Part shown: one piece after another, positions 1 to 8,348 of the stretch
How positions within the stretch are numbered: position 1 is the first letter of the stretch
Layout of the letters: every line of letters begins with the position of its first letter
Assembly (NCBI GenBank): GCA_913009825.1
Contig: CAJVYQ010000060.1
Span: forward strand, 1-34,226
Length of the DNA: 34,226 bases
Direction: 5' to 3'
Source of the DNA: an uncultured Deferribacteres bacterium
GTDB taxonomy: Bacteria; Zhuqueibacterota; JdFR-76; DREG01
Program-made: the position numbers and the translations under genes
Notes under the pieces: model-generated
Databases searched by the model: none
Seen by the model: the letters and a program-made list of their open reading frames with translations, nothing else
Told to the model about the DNA's origin: nothing

Positions 1-121
1 GCCGTGAACGACAAGGCTAAGAAATGAAAGGGCGCTAAAGCGTCCTATTTACGATAGCATCCTTCAGGATGCTTTCATGTCTTAGCCTGAGGGTTCACTC
101 TCAGGCGACCTGAATAGTTAC
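1..121. repeat. left arm of 121-bp terminal inverted repeat
   Basis: Bases 1-121 are the exact reverse complement of 34101-34221. The arm can fold into an outer stem (15-30 with 72-87, one mismatch) enclosing two small hairpins (30-35/40-45 and 57-62/67-72), followed by a third hairpin (85-91/100-106). The first hairpin is cut by the window edge; the right arm holds it complete. The inner end reads CCTGAATAGTTAC, close to the termini of the elements at 3063 and 5436. It is probably one copy of a dispersed palindromic element. Confidence 0.9.
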
Positions 122-250
122 CATTATTTTTTATTTTACAAGAAAGGAATAAATGTTTTATATTTCAAATTAAATCATTTTTACCACTGATTCAACAAAA
201 AAGGCAATCAAACCGTTTTCCCGCCGTTAAAATTAAATATCAGACAAAAA

Positions 251-279
251 TTGCATCTTTAGATGAATTTTACTATATT
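251..279 (+). promoter_or_regulatory. possible sigma70-like promoter for the glucan phosphorylase
   Basis: TTGCAT at 251-256 and TATATT at 274-279 are separated by 17 bases, about 100 bases upstream of the phosphorylase start. The rest of 122-375 is AT-rich with no gene visible. The match is to the general bacterial consensus; promoter rules of this lineage are unknown to me. Confidence 0.3.
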
Positions 280-375
280 TCTCTCATTTGAATTGCGAAT
301 AAATTTATTTGGCGATAAGCCGATATAATAATATATTCATGATCCTCATGGTAAAAACAGAATTCGGAGAAGAGT

Positions 376-2931
376 ATGCCGCAAGTTAAAACATTTACCG
401 TTGTTCCGTCGATCCCCAAAAAACTGTACCCCCTGAAAGAGTTGAGTTACAATTTATGGTTTAGTTGGCATCCGGAAGTTGTGAGCCTGTTCCGGCGGCT
501 GGATATCAATTTATGGGAAGAGGTCTACCATAATCCCATCCTTTTTTTAGGAAGAATCAGACAGGATCAATTGGAGAGCGCCGCCAAAGACGACGGGTTC
601 ATCACCCAATTGAACCAAGTCTACCGGGACTTTCAACGATATATGAAAAATACCGGCATGTTTCAGCACGATCTTGATAAACCGCTGGATTTTACCATCG
701 CTTATTTTTCTGCGGAGTATGGCATTTCCGAATGCCTGCCTGTCTATTCCGGCGGTTTGGGAATCCTGTCCGGGGATCACCTTAAGTCCGCCAGCGATTT
801 AAACCTGCCCCTGATCGGTGTTGGTCTCCTGTACCAAAAGGGATATTTTCATCAAAGCCTGAATAGCGAAGGATGGCAGCAGGAAATTCTCAGAGAGAAT
901 GATTTTTTGAACATGCCGATTCAAATGGAAAAAAATGAAAACGGCATCCCACTGCAAATTTCCGTCAAACTGAAGGGAAGAGATGTAGGCGCGTACATCT
1001 GGCGGGTTCAGGTCGGCAGAGTACCTTTGTACCTTCTCGACACGAACATACCGGAAAATATTCCGGAAGACCGGATGATTACAGCTCAATTGTACGGCGG
1101 CAACCGCGAGATGCGTCTGCGGCAGGAAATTATCCTGGGAATCGGCGGCGTCCGGGCTCTTCACCTGCTCGGCTATGATCCAACTGTTTTTCACATGAAC
1201 GAAGGGCATTCCGCTTTCGCCGGTCTTGAGCGCATGCGTATTTTGATGAAAGAAAAAAAATTGAGTTTTGCAGAAGCTTATGAAATTATCTATGCCAGCA
1301 ACGTTTTTACAACGCATACACCGGTACCGGCAGGCAATGACATTTTTAGCACAAAATGGATGGAATCCTATTTCGGTGGATATTTGAAAGGGCTGAACAT
1401 AAGCCTTTCCGATCTGTTGAATCTGGGCAGACAGCAGCCGAATGATACTGGCGAACCGTTCGGCATGACGGTGCTTGCCATTAAAACCAGCGCTCAGGTT
1501 AATGGCGTCAGTGAATTGCACAGCACCGTTTCCCGCAAGATGTGGCAAAAAATCTGGCCGGATTTAAGAGCGCAGGATATCCCCATTGTTCCTCTCACCA
1601 ATGGCATCCACGTTCCCTCGTGGGTATCTCTTGATGCACGTCTGATATTCGACAGATACCTGAGCAGTCGCTGGATTGAAGATCCCGACAATCAAAAGGT
1701 CTGGGAGGGGATAAAAAATATTCCGGACAGCGAATTATGGCGCATGCATGAGAGACACCGGGAGCGATTGGTTGGATTTTGCCGGAAGCGTTTGCAGCAT
1801 CAATTAGCCCAACGGAATGCTTCAGCAAAAGAGATAGACGATGTTTCACAAGTTCTCAATTCCGAAGCCTTAACCATCGGTTTTGCCAGACGGTTTGCAA
1901 CTTACAAACGGGGAACGCTTTTGTTCAGGGATCAGGACCGATTGGCTGCTTTGCTGAACAATCCGGATCGTCCGGTACAAATTATTTTTGCCGGCAAGGC
2001 TCATCCGGCGGATAACCCGGGAAAAGAGTTGATTAAGAATATCATTCAGACAGCAAAAGATCCTCGTTTTCGCAGCAGTATTGTTTTTATTGAGGATTAC
2101 GACATAAATGTGGCGCGCTATCTGGTGCAGGGCGTAGATGTCTGGTTGAATACTCCCCGCCGTCCTCTGGAAGCCTGCGGCACCAGCGGCATGAAAGCCG
2201 CTGCAAACGGCGCGCTGAATATGAGTATTCTGGACGGATGGTGGTGTGAAGCCTACAATGGTCAAAACGGCTGGGCCATTGGTAACGGAGAAGAATATGA
2301 CGATCCACTCTATCAGGATGAGATCGAAGCAAAAGCCATCTACGAACTGCTGGAAAAAGAAGTGGTGCGTTTATTTTTCTACCAAACTCATGACGGCCTG
2401 CCTAAACAATGGATCGCCAGAATGAAAGATTCCATGCAGACAATTTGCCCGATGTTTAATACACACCGCATGTTAGAAGAATATTTACAGGAATTCTATG
2501 TTAAAGGTGCGGACATCGGCAGAAGGCTGACAAAGGATAATTGCAAAAATGCCCGGAAACTGGCGAAATGGAAACAGCAGATTATTTCCCGCTGGGATCA
2601 TATTAAAATAAACCTAATCGAGTTCGAGAATCATCAGGATATTCCGGTTGGCGACAAAGTGCCGGTTAATCTGGATATAGAATTAGGCGACATTCATCCC
2701 GAGGAAATCAGAATCGATTTGTATTATGGCCCCGTCGATGCAAGGCAGGAGTTTATTGCAACCCAAATAGCAGCGATGCAGTTTGAAGGCAGTGATGAGT
2801 GGGGAAATTACCGCTTTACGGGAGAGATAACGGCCGAAAGTTCCGGTGCAAACGGTTTTTTGGTAAGGATATTGCCTCAAAATGAATTACAGTTAGACCC
2901 TTATGAAACAGGAAAAATCATTTGGCTTTAA
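376..2931 (+). CDS. glgP: alpha-glucan (glycogen) phosphorylase, GT35
   Basis: This 851-residue protein should release glucose-1-phosphate from alpha-1,4-glucans in the cytoplasm using pyridoxal phosphate. It is of the bacterial/archaeal alpha-glucan phosphorylase type of about 850 residues: an N-terminal DUF3417-like region (about residues 10-120) followed by the phosphorylase core. The core shows GGLGILSGDH near residue 126, HMNEGHSAF near 273, and GTSGMKAA with the expected PLP lysine at K607. The AUG is preceded by a GGAGAAGAG ribosome site at 366-374. It is the only gene on the plus strand and converges on the minus-strand block, so it is probably its own transcript. No other glycogen gene is in view. 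The family call is firm; the natural chain length of its glucan substrate cannot be read from the sequence. Confidence 0.95.
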   Translation: MPQVKTFTVVPSIPKKLYPLKELSYNLWFSWHPEVVSLFRRLDINLWEEVYHNPILFLGRIRQDQLESAAKDDGFITQLNQVYRDFQRYMKNTGMFQHDLDKPLDFTIAYFSAEYGISECLPVYSGGLGILSGDHLKSASDLNLPLIGVGLLYQKGYFHQSLNSEGWQQEILRENDFLNMPIQMEKNENGIPLQISVKLKGRDVGAYIWRVQVGRVPLYLLDTNIPENIPEDRMITAQLYGGNREMRLRQEIILGIGGVRALHLLGYDPTVFHMNEGHSAFAGLERMRILMKEKKLSFAEAYEIIYASNVFTTHTPVPAGNDIFSTKWMESYFGGYLKGLNISLSDLLNLGRQQPNDTGEPFGMTVLAIKTSAQVNGVSELHSTVSRKMWQKIWPDLRAQDIPIVPLTNGIHVPSWVSLDARLIFDRYLSSRWIEDPDNQKVWEGIKNIPDSELWRMHERHRERLVGFCRKRLQHQLAQRNASAKEIDDVSQVLNSEALTIGFARRFATYKRGTLLFRDQDRLAALLNNPDRPVQIIFAGKAHPADNPGKELIKNIIQTAKDPRFRSSIVFIEDYDINVARYLVQGVDVWLNTPRRPLEACGTSGMKAAANGALNMSILDGWWCEAYNGQNGWAIGNGEEYDDPLYQDEIEAKAIYELLEKEVVRLFFYQTHDGLPKQWIARMKDSMQTICPMFNTHRMLEEYLQEFYVKGADIGRRLTKDNCKNARKLAKWKQQIISRWDHIKINLIEFENHQDIPVGDKVPVNLDIELGDIHPEEIRIDLYYGPVDARQEFIATQIAAMQFEGSDEWGNYRFTGEITAESSGANGFLVRILPQNELQLDPYETGKIIWL

Positions 2932-2958
2932 CTATTGACTTTCCGGGAAAACGATAAT

Positions 2959-2999
2959 TGTCGAAACCGTCAAAGTTTCTCTAACGGTATTTTTCGACA
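2959..2999 (+). terminator. hairpin after glgP, possible terminator
   Basis: An 8-bp perfect outer stem (TGTCGAAA 2959-2966 with TTTCGACA 2992-2999) encloses a 4-bp stem (CCGT 2967-2970 with ACGG 2984-2987). It starts 27 bases after the phosphorylase stop. No clear U-tract follows, so it may only protect the mRNA end. Confidence 0.35.
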
Positions 3000-3062
3000 T
3001 ATTGTGGGTTGTAAAAATAATAAATACATTTTACACTATCGATCTCAGACTTTGGCAGTTTT

Positions 3063-3230
3063 GTAACTACTCAGGCAGGCTTATTGTTTGATATACAGAA
3101 AGCCTTCGGCTGAACCCTTCGATAAGCTCAGGATAAACTTGACGAAGGGCCCGGGCCGGCTTAAATAGCTATGCTGAGCGGGGTCGAAGTGTGATTGCAG
3201 TTGATTCATGGAGCATACCTGAGTAGTTAC
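3063..3230. repeat. palindromic element A with GTAACTACTCAGG termini
   Basis: The 168-bp element begins GTAACTACTCAGG and ends with the reverse complement CCTGAGTAGTTAC. Inside are segments of the CCCTTCGA...AAGCTCAGG type seen as dispersed repeats in many environmental genomes. It is homologous, in the same orientation, to 5436-5573, and its terminal motif resembles the inner end of the window-terminal repeat. It fills most of the 334-base gap between glgP and the phosphodiesterase. Confidence 0.75.
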
Positions 3231-3265
3231 GAAGTTCTATCAGTAAATCAGCAAAGATGCAAATA

Positions 3266-3787
3266 TCAATCGAAAGAATCGTCGCTAAAATCAAAATCCG
3301 CATGATTCATTTCACAAAAGGTAAGTTTCCGAAAGCGTAATTTTTTTCCCTCTTCAATGGTCAGCAAAATGCCCGACGGCGAATGGCTGCAATTGGAAGA
3401 ACCCGGATTCACCAGCCAGATATTTTCATGCCGCCTGAGATAATATTCATGTGTGTGACCAAATACGATCACGTCCAAATGAGCTTTTTGAAAATGGCGC
3501 CTCAGTTCATTTACAATATTGCCCCGATGGAAACTATCTCCGTGTATCAGACCGAAGCGGACGGAGGCTAACTCCACAATCCTCTCCCGGGGTAGCTGAT
3601 GGGAAAGCTCAAAAAAATCGATATTGCCGCACACCGCGTAAACCGGCGCAATAACCTGCAGATCCAACAGCACATCCCGGCTGCCCAGATCCCCGGCATG
3701 GAGTATACAATTGACGCCCGCGAATTTTTCATAAAGATCGTTGGGGACGGATCCGTGCGTATCTGAAAGTATGCCAACCCGATGCAA
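3266..3787 (-). CDS. MJ0936/YfcE-family metallophosphodiesterase
   Basis: This small (about 173-residue) calcineurin-like phosphoesterase probably hydrolyses phosphodiesters in the cytoplasm with two bound metals. All core motifs are present: SDTHG at the N-terminus (D9, H11), HAGDLG, a CGNID motif, LIHGDS, and FGHTHE followed by NPGS. The frame opens upstream at GTG 3793, but GGGAG (3797-3793) overlaps that codon and sits five bases before UUG 3787, so UUG 3787 is the better start. The NhaC antiporter gene ends 29 bases upstream of this start, so the two are probably co-transcribed. Family assignment is firm; the physiological substrate is unknown, as for most members. Confidence 0.88.
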   Translation of the reverse strand: MHRVGILSDTHGSVPNDLYEKFAGVNCILHAGDLGSRDVLLDLQVIAPVYAVCGNIDFFELSHQLPRERIVELASVRFGLIHGDSFHRGNIVNELRRHFQKAHLDVIVFGHTHEYYLRRHENIWLVNPGSSNCSHSPSGILLTIEEGKKLRFRKLTFCEMNHADFDFSDDSFD

Positions 3788-3816
3788 AAGCACTCCCGTT
3801 CAATTTTGCAACAATA

Positions 3817-5232
3817 TCAAATCAACCCGGCAAAAAGGAATAGCACCAGCGCAACAGCCCCGGCCAAAAGTGCGTAGGGCAACTGGGTGCGAACATGATC
3901 GATGTGGTCCGATGCGGAGGCCATGGAGGCGATTATGGTGGTATCCGAAATGGGAGAACAATGATCGCCGAATACGCCGCCGGCCAAAACAGCCGCGATG
4001 GAAGTGCTCAGATTAACATTCAGAGAAAGTGCCATGGGCACCGCAATGGGGATCATAATAGCGAACGTGCCGAAACTGGTTCCGGTTGAAAAGGCAATGA
4101 AGGAGGAAACCAGAAACACGATGGCCGGCACCAGCGCCGGACTGATCAGTCCTTTTGCCTGCTCAGCCACATAAATGCCCGTGCCCAATTCCTTGCAGGT
4201 TGTGCCGATGGCAAAAGCAAGCACCATCAAAACCGCCATGGGCATCAAACCGCCGATTCCTTTAAAAAACAGATCGGTCATTTCGGAAAAGGAAAAGATT
4301 TTTTGCCATTTGTACATGATGCCGGCAGTGGTCAAAGAGGCGAGAACAGCCCAAAATACAGCCGTTGAGCCGGAGCCGTCCATGATATTTCCTTTTCCGG
4401 TAATCAACAGTCCCAACGGCATCATCACCACCATCACGGCGATGGGAACGAGCATGTTAATAACACGAGGTTCAACCCCTTCTTTCACCGGGATTTCCAC
4501 CACTTCGCTGGAAATAAGCGGTTCGGCGCCTTCGCGCAGAACTTTCCCCTCCTCCCGGGCGCGGAATTCCGCCGCCCGCATGGGGCCGAAATTCCAGTCA
4601 AAAAGAATTACGATCACTACCAGAAGCACTGCGGCAAGCGCATAAAAATTGAGGAACAACGCTTTGGCAAACGTAACGGTGGGATTTTCAATTCCCTGAT
4701 TGTTCAGTAAACCGATCACCACGGCGCCCCAGGCGTTCAGCGGAATCAGGATGCAAACCGGCGCCGAGGTGGAATCCAGGATGTAAGCCAGCTTCTCACG
4801 GGATATTTTCAACTGATCGAACACCGGCCGGGCAATGGCGCCGCGCACCAAAATGGTGATGCTGGATTCAATAAAAAGCGCCAGACCGATGAGCCAGGAT
4901 AACATGGCCGCATGCTTCCGGGACTTACTCCAACCGCGCTTGCTTCCCCAGCGAATGAATCCTTCCACACCGCCGGATCGCTGCATAAAGGCCAGAACCG
5001 CACCGACCATAGCGCTGAAAATGACTACGCGGGTATTGTCGGCGTCGGCGAATACGTCGACACATGCCTCTAACGCGTTTACAAATCCCGTAACCGGATT
5101 CCAGTTGCTCATCATCATCCAGCCAAACCAAATGCCGAAAAACAGAGAGATAAAAACCTGTTTCGTACGAATCGCCAAAAGGATTGCCATCAAAGGGGGA
5201 AGAATGGAAATCCAACCGTAAGTTTCCTGCAT
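3817..5232 (-). CDS. NhaC-family Na+/H+ antiporter
   Basis: This is a hydrophobic 471-residue inner-membrane protein with about a dozen predicted helices. It carries the NhaC-family signature GDHCSPISDTT near residue 422 and a conserved SSFIAFSTGTSFGTF stretch before it, consistent with exchange of Na+ for protons or a related organic-ion exchange. The frame extends to 5430, but the extra 66 residues are basic, low-hydrophobicity and repeat-adjacent. AUG 5232 starts at MQETYGW, just before the first helix, with a GGA about seven bases upstream. It precedes the phosphodiesterase as a probable two-gene unit. NhaC, NhaD and C4-type carriers can be confused by hydrophobicity alone, but the GDHCSP motif favours NhaC. 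Confidence 0.88.
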   Translation of the reverse strand: MQETYGWISILPPLMAILLAIRTKQVFISLFFGIWFGWMMMSNWNPVTGFVNALEACVDVFADADNTRVVIFSAMVGAVLAFMQRSGGVEGFIRWGSKRGWSKSRKHAAMLSWLIGLALFIESSITILVRGAIARPVFDQLKISREKLAYILDSTSAPVCILIPLNAWGAVVIGLLNNQGIENPTVTFAKALFLNFYALAAVLLVVIVILFDWNFGPMRAAEFRAREEGKVLREGAEPLISSEVVEIPVKEGVEPRVINMLVPIAVMVVMMPLGLLITGKGNIMDGSGSTAVFWAVLASLTTAGIMYKWQKIFSFSEMTDLFFKGIGGLMPMAVLMVLAFAIGTTCKELGTGIYVAEQAKGLISPALVPAIVFLVSSFIAFSTGTSFGTFAIMIPIAVPMALSLNVNLSTSIAAVLAGGVFGDHCSPISDTTIIASMASASDHIDHVRTQLPYALLAGAVALVLFLFAGLI

Positions 5233-5435
5233 AGTTATTCCGTTGTTTGAGGTTCGTGTGTTTCCGAATTTATTTTTTAAAATATTGAATTTCGTTGTTT
5301 GTCCGGAACGAAATGTTTCGATACTGTCACTCTGAGCGCTTGACCGGTTCAGGCGGGGAAGCCCAATGAACCTTATCAGGATGGAGTAGAATACTCTCAT
5401 CCCTTTTTTTTGCAAACCGGACATATTCAAAAAAC

Positions 5436-5573
5436 GTCACTACTCAGGTATGCTTATTGTCTGATGTGCAGGAAGTCTTCGACTGAGTTTATCCTGAGCT
5501 TGTCGAAGGGCTCAGGATAAACTCAGTTGAAGCATGATTATAGCTAATTCATGGAGCATGCCCGGGTAGTTAA
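5436..5573. repeat. palindromic element B, relative of element A
   Basis: About 138 bp with the same borders as element A (GTCACTACTCAGG at left, CCCGGGTAGTTA at right), the same CTTATTGT segment inside the left border and the same TTCATGGAGCAT inside the right border. The centre differs: it contains a hairpin of GAGTTTATCCTGAGC and its near complement around 5484-5525. Together with the 203-base nhaC upstream region (5233-5435) it fills the gap before the next gene; no coding region is visible there. Confidence 0.75.
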
Positions 5574-5583
5574 AAGCTCAAAC

Positions 5584-6516
5584 CTAATGTTTTACCGGAT
5601 ACTCTTTTTTTCCCGCTTCGATGGGAATATCGAGAGTATTTTCAGCAGGAGGATACGAGCAATTATACACATGCGCGTAATTACAAAGGGGATTGAACGC
5701 TTCGTTAAAATCCAGGATGAATCGATCGGAACCCGGCTCTTTAATTTCAATAAATCTGCCGGCGGCGTAGGTTGCTTTGCCGTTTGTTTTATCGTTAAAC
5801 GGGATAAAAAGCCAGGCTTCCCCGGGGCCTTTGCCCATCTCTTTTTTGTAAGCAATCAAAGTTTTTTCCTGCCCTTTTATAGTAAAAAGAATTTTTGCAT
5901 AACGATAAAAAGTCTTGATCAGATTCCGGCTGGTAATCATTTGGATATGCTCCATCTTGTCGAATCGAACCAATCCGGCGGTGATCCTGTAAGCGGGGTC
6001 CGGAGGGAAATAGAAGAGATGCCGAAACGATTTCATCTCTTCCTTCTCCGGATCAAACACGATAATCACCAGTTTTTCATCGAGAGGATAGATGTCAAAA
6101 GAGAACCTTTTGTAGCCGGCTTTTGTCCGGCTTCCCGGGAAATCTCCCGGATTCACGAGTTTTCCACCGGCGCGGCATTTAAACTCCGGGGTGAAAGACT
6201 GCCACAGCCATTTGCCATCTTTCCGGGAAACAGAAATCAGCGCGCCCTCTTTTTTGCTTTCTGCAAGGCTGTAATTTCCGCCGGTATAAATCAGATAGCT
6301 AGTCCGGTTTCGAGGCGCCGTTAGTCTTTTCAGGCCGGCAAACGGAGAGGTAAGCGATGTTGCAAATTCCTTATCTTTGGCCTCTCTTTCTTTTGTTATT
6401 TTCTGCTGCCAATGGTTAATGTCCGTAGTTTGGTCCCGCTTTTCACAACCGGAAAAGGAAAAGATCATTCCGAACATAAAAAACAGCGTCGTAAGACAAA
6501 AGTCTCTTTTTCTCAT
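5584..6516 (-). CDS. DUF1684 lipoprotein
   Basis: The 310-residue protein has a lipoprotein signal peptide: MRKR, a hydrophobic stretch, and FSGC with the acceptor cysteine at C24. The C-terminal part has the DUF1684 signature: a TNGKATYAAGRF motif, then LDFNEAFNPLCNY, a CSYPPAEN motif and an IEAGKKEY end. The N-terminal HWQQKI...REAKDKEF helix and the central FPPDPAYRI also fit the family. No enzymatic role is established for DUF1684, and two copies of its upstream half may be present. AUG 6516 has GAGGT about seven bases upstream; the frame continues to 6627 but without signal-like sequence. It is expected at the inner face of the outer membrane or on the inner membrane. No functional partner is evident in the neighbours. 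Confidence 0.8.
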   Translation of the reverse strand: MRKRDFCLTTLFFMFGMIFSFSGCEKRDQTTDINHWQQKITKEREAKDKEFATSLTSPFAGLKRLTAPRNRTSYLIYTGGNYSLAESKKEGALISVSRKDGKWLWQSFTPEFKCRAGGKLVNPGDFPGSRTKAGYKRFSFDIYPLDEKLVIIVFDPEKEEMKSFRHLFYFPPDPAYRITAGLVRFDKMEHIQMITSRNLIKTFYRYAKILFTIKGQEKTLIAYKKEMGKGPGEAWLFIPFNDKTNGKATYAAGRFIEIKEPGSDRFILDFNEAFNPLCNYAHVYNCSYPPAENTLDIPIEAGKKEYPVKH

Positions 6517-6625
6517 TTTTTTACCTCGATATTCCCCCGGCAGGCAATCATAACCATTTTCATATTTGAACCGATTTGCCCGCTGCCATTTGATAATATG
6601 AATGACCAGTTCGAAACCAGTCTTC

Positions 6626-6671
6626 AACTCCGCTCAGACTGGCCTAAGAGTAAGCCATAGTGAGCGGAGTT
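6626..6671. repeat. short inverted repeat between lipoprotein gene and serS
   Basis: AACTCCGCTCA (6626-6636) and TGAGCGGAGTT (6661-6671) form a perfect 11-bp stem. An alternative hairpin pairs CCAGTC (6618-6623) with GACTGG (6637-6642). It lies just downstream of the serS stop on the minus strand. It resembles the other dispersed palindromes here and could double as a transcript end. Confidence 0.6.
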
Positions 6672-6691
6672 AAACTGTGGCTACCATGAAA

Positions 6692-7987
6692 TTAAGATTG
6701 ACTAAATTTCAGCCGGTTATTCATATTGATTATATCCGTCCCCATGTAAGGCCGCAGCACTTTCGGAACCATCACAGTTCCCTCATCGGTTTGGTAATTT
6801 TCCAGAATGGCAATGACGGTGCGGGGCAGCGCCAGGCCGGAACCGTTAAGCGTGTGGACGTACTCCGGTTTGGCGTCCGAAGTTCTGCGAAAGCGGATGT
6901 TGGCCCTTCTCGCCTGAAAATCGATAAAATTGCTTACCGAGGAAACTTCCAGATACTTCTGCACACCGCCGGCCCACACCTCAATATCGTAGCATTTTGC
7001 CGCGGCAAAACTCAAATCGCCGGAGGCTAATACCAGAACCCGGTACGGCAATTCCAGCAATTGTAACACTTCTTCCGCATTCTGCAGCAGTGTTTCCAGC
7101 TCGTCGTATGAATTTTCCGGTTTCACAAATTTAACCATTTCCACTTTATCAAACTGATGAATGCGCATCAGGCCGCGTGTATCCCGGCCATAAGAACCCG
7201 CCTCGCGCCGGAAACAGGGAGTGTAGGCCGTGTAAGAAATGGGCAGTTGGGCGCCATCCAAAATTTCACCCTGAAACAGGTTGGTAACCGGCACCTCCGC
7301 TGTTGGAATGAGGAAAAGATCGTCCTGTTCGATGTGGTACATGTCGTCTTCCAGTTTGGGCAACTGACCCGTACCGAACATAATATTCCGGCGCACAACA
7401 AAGGGAGGCGAGATTTCCGTGAAACCGTGTTTCTGCGTATGCAAATCCAGCATAAAATTGATCAGCGCCCGCTCCAATTTGGCGCCCAGATATCTAAGCA
7501 TGATAAAATTGGAACCGGACAATTTGGCTCCCCTTTCAAAATCCACAATCCCCAATTTTTCACCCAATTCCCAATGGGGCAGCGGCTCAAAATCGAATTC
7601 CGGCTTTTCTCCCCGGAATTTAATTTCCTGATTCGCGGATTCATCGCCAATGGGGACGGAAGGATGAGGAATGTTGGGAATCCAGATCAAAATATCTTTC
7701 ATGGCCGCGTCGAGCCGGGCAATCTTTTCTTCGTATTCTTTGATGGCAGCCGACACTTTCTGCATCTCGGCAATGGGCTTGGCGGCGTCTTGTTTTGCCT
7801 TTTTCAATTCGCCGATCCGTTTGGAAGCAACGTTCCGTTTGTGCTTCAAATCCTCCACCTGACGCAGAGCTTCCCGTTTCTCCACATCCAGTGCCAACAG
7901 ACGATCCACATCGGCTTTTTCATTTTTATTTTTGATCGCTTCGCGAACGAGAGCCGAATTTTCACGAATAAATTTCAAATCAAGCAT
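6692..7987 (-). CDS. serS: seryl-tRNA synthetase
   Basis: This 431-residue class II aminoacyl-tRNA synthetase charges tRNA-Ser, and tRNA-Sec if present. The first 110 residues form the tRNA-binding coiled-coil arm, rich in Lys/Glu/Ala. Motif 2 (CFRREAGSYGRDTRG, about residue 258) and motif 3 (GLALPRTVIAILENYQ, about residue 384) are intact. The AUG at 7987 gives the canonical MLDLKFIREN start; GGAGG lies about 11 bases upstream, slightly far. The frame runs on to 8074 through a palindromic repeat and is not coding there. Length is normal for the family. Two palindromic elements sit in the leader region. Confidence 0.96.
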   Translation of the reverse strand: MLDLKFIRENSALVREAIKNKNEKADVDRLLALDVEKREALRQVEDLKHKRNVASKRIGELKKAKQDAAKPIAEMQKVSAAIKEYEEKIARLDAAMKDILIWIPNIPHPSVPIGDESANQEIKFRGEKPEFDFEPLPHWELGEKLGIVDFERGAKLSGSNFIMLRYLGAKLERALINFMLDLHTQKHGFTEISPPFVVRRNIMFGTGQLPKLEDDMYHIEQDDLFLIPTAEVPVTNLFQGEILDGAQLPISYTAYTPCFRREAGSYGRDTRGLMRIHQFDKVEMVKFVKPENSYDELETLLQNAEEVLQLLELPYRVLVLASGDLSFAAAKCYDIEVWAGGVQKYLEVSSVSNFIDFQARRANIRFRRTSDAKPEYVHTLNGSGLALPRTVIAILENYQTDEGTVMVPKVLRPYMGTDIINMNNRLKFSQS

Positions 7988-8025
7988 GGAAAAGAAATCC
8001 TCCAAAATATTTCCGATAATAAAAA

Positions 8026-8073
8026 TGTCATTTCGAACGCTCGCCCTATCCAGACGGAGAATACGGAATGACA
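8026..8073. repeat. TGTCATT-type palindromic repeat upstream of serS
   Basis: TGTCATTTCG (8026-8035) pairs with CGGAATGACA (8064-8073), nine of ten positions. Elements with TGTCATTYCGA ends are common dispersed repeats in Bacteroidota-like and Ignavibacteria-like genomes. It lies within 90 bases of the serS start. Confidence 0.65.
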
Positions 8074-8091
8074 TAAATCTGTCTGTTAATC

Positions 8092-8177
8092 AAACCCTCC
8101 CGCAGGTTTTTCTTGATAAAGAAATTCGAATATTCAGGCTCAGACTAATCAATTCAGAATAACCTGCGGAAGGGTTT
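8092..8177. repeat. 86-bp element with 17-bp inverted ends upstream of serS
   Basis: AAACCCTCCCGCAGGTT (8092-8108) and AACCTGCGGAAGGGTTT (8161-8177) are inverted copies with one mismatch, enclosing 52 AT-rich bases without an open frame. It stands next to the TGTCATT element, giving two stacked palindromes between serS and the DegT gene. Confidence 0.75.
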
Positions 8178-8308
8178 CCTTTATTTAGTCAACAGCGTCA
8201 TGAATCGAGCTCATTCTACTGCACAGTTTTTCAAAAAACCAAATTGTGACCTGCCGGATCAATTTAAAAGCTCGTCTTAACAAGTTGCACGATTCCTATA
8301 AAACCGGC

Positions 8309-8329
8309 GGACGATTCGGCGAATCGCCC
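8309..8329 (-). terminator. probable terminator of the polysaccharide gene block
   Basis: On the minus strand a 9-bp stem (one G-U pair) with a 3-base loop, centred on GATTCGCCGAATC, is followed after a few bases by TTTTAT. It starts 20 bases after the DegT stop codon. Confidence 0.5.
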
Positions 8330-8348
8330 TACATTGCAAGAGCCCGTC

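Noticed and set aside
5233-5430. 66-residue N-terminal extension of the NhaC antiporter
   Set aside because: The extension is basic, not membrane-like, and runs into repeat-like DNA; the family start at 5232 is natural.
5551-6324. Plus-strand frame of 257 codons opposite the DUF1684 lipoprotein
   Set aside because: It begins in a palindromic repeat and runs antisense to a gene with a clear lipobox and DUF1684 motif. No features of its own.
7157-8071. Long plus-strand frame of 304 codons opposite serS
   Set aside because: It is a mirror of serS, whose motifs are intact on the minus strand. The translation shows no known domain or signal.
8026-8177. T-box or other tRNA-sensing leader upstream of serS
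   Set aside because: The structure is two simple inverted repeats. No T-box core sequence or antiterminator could be found, and the ends match dispersed-repeat style.
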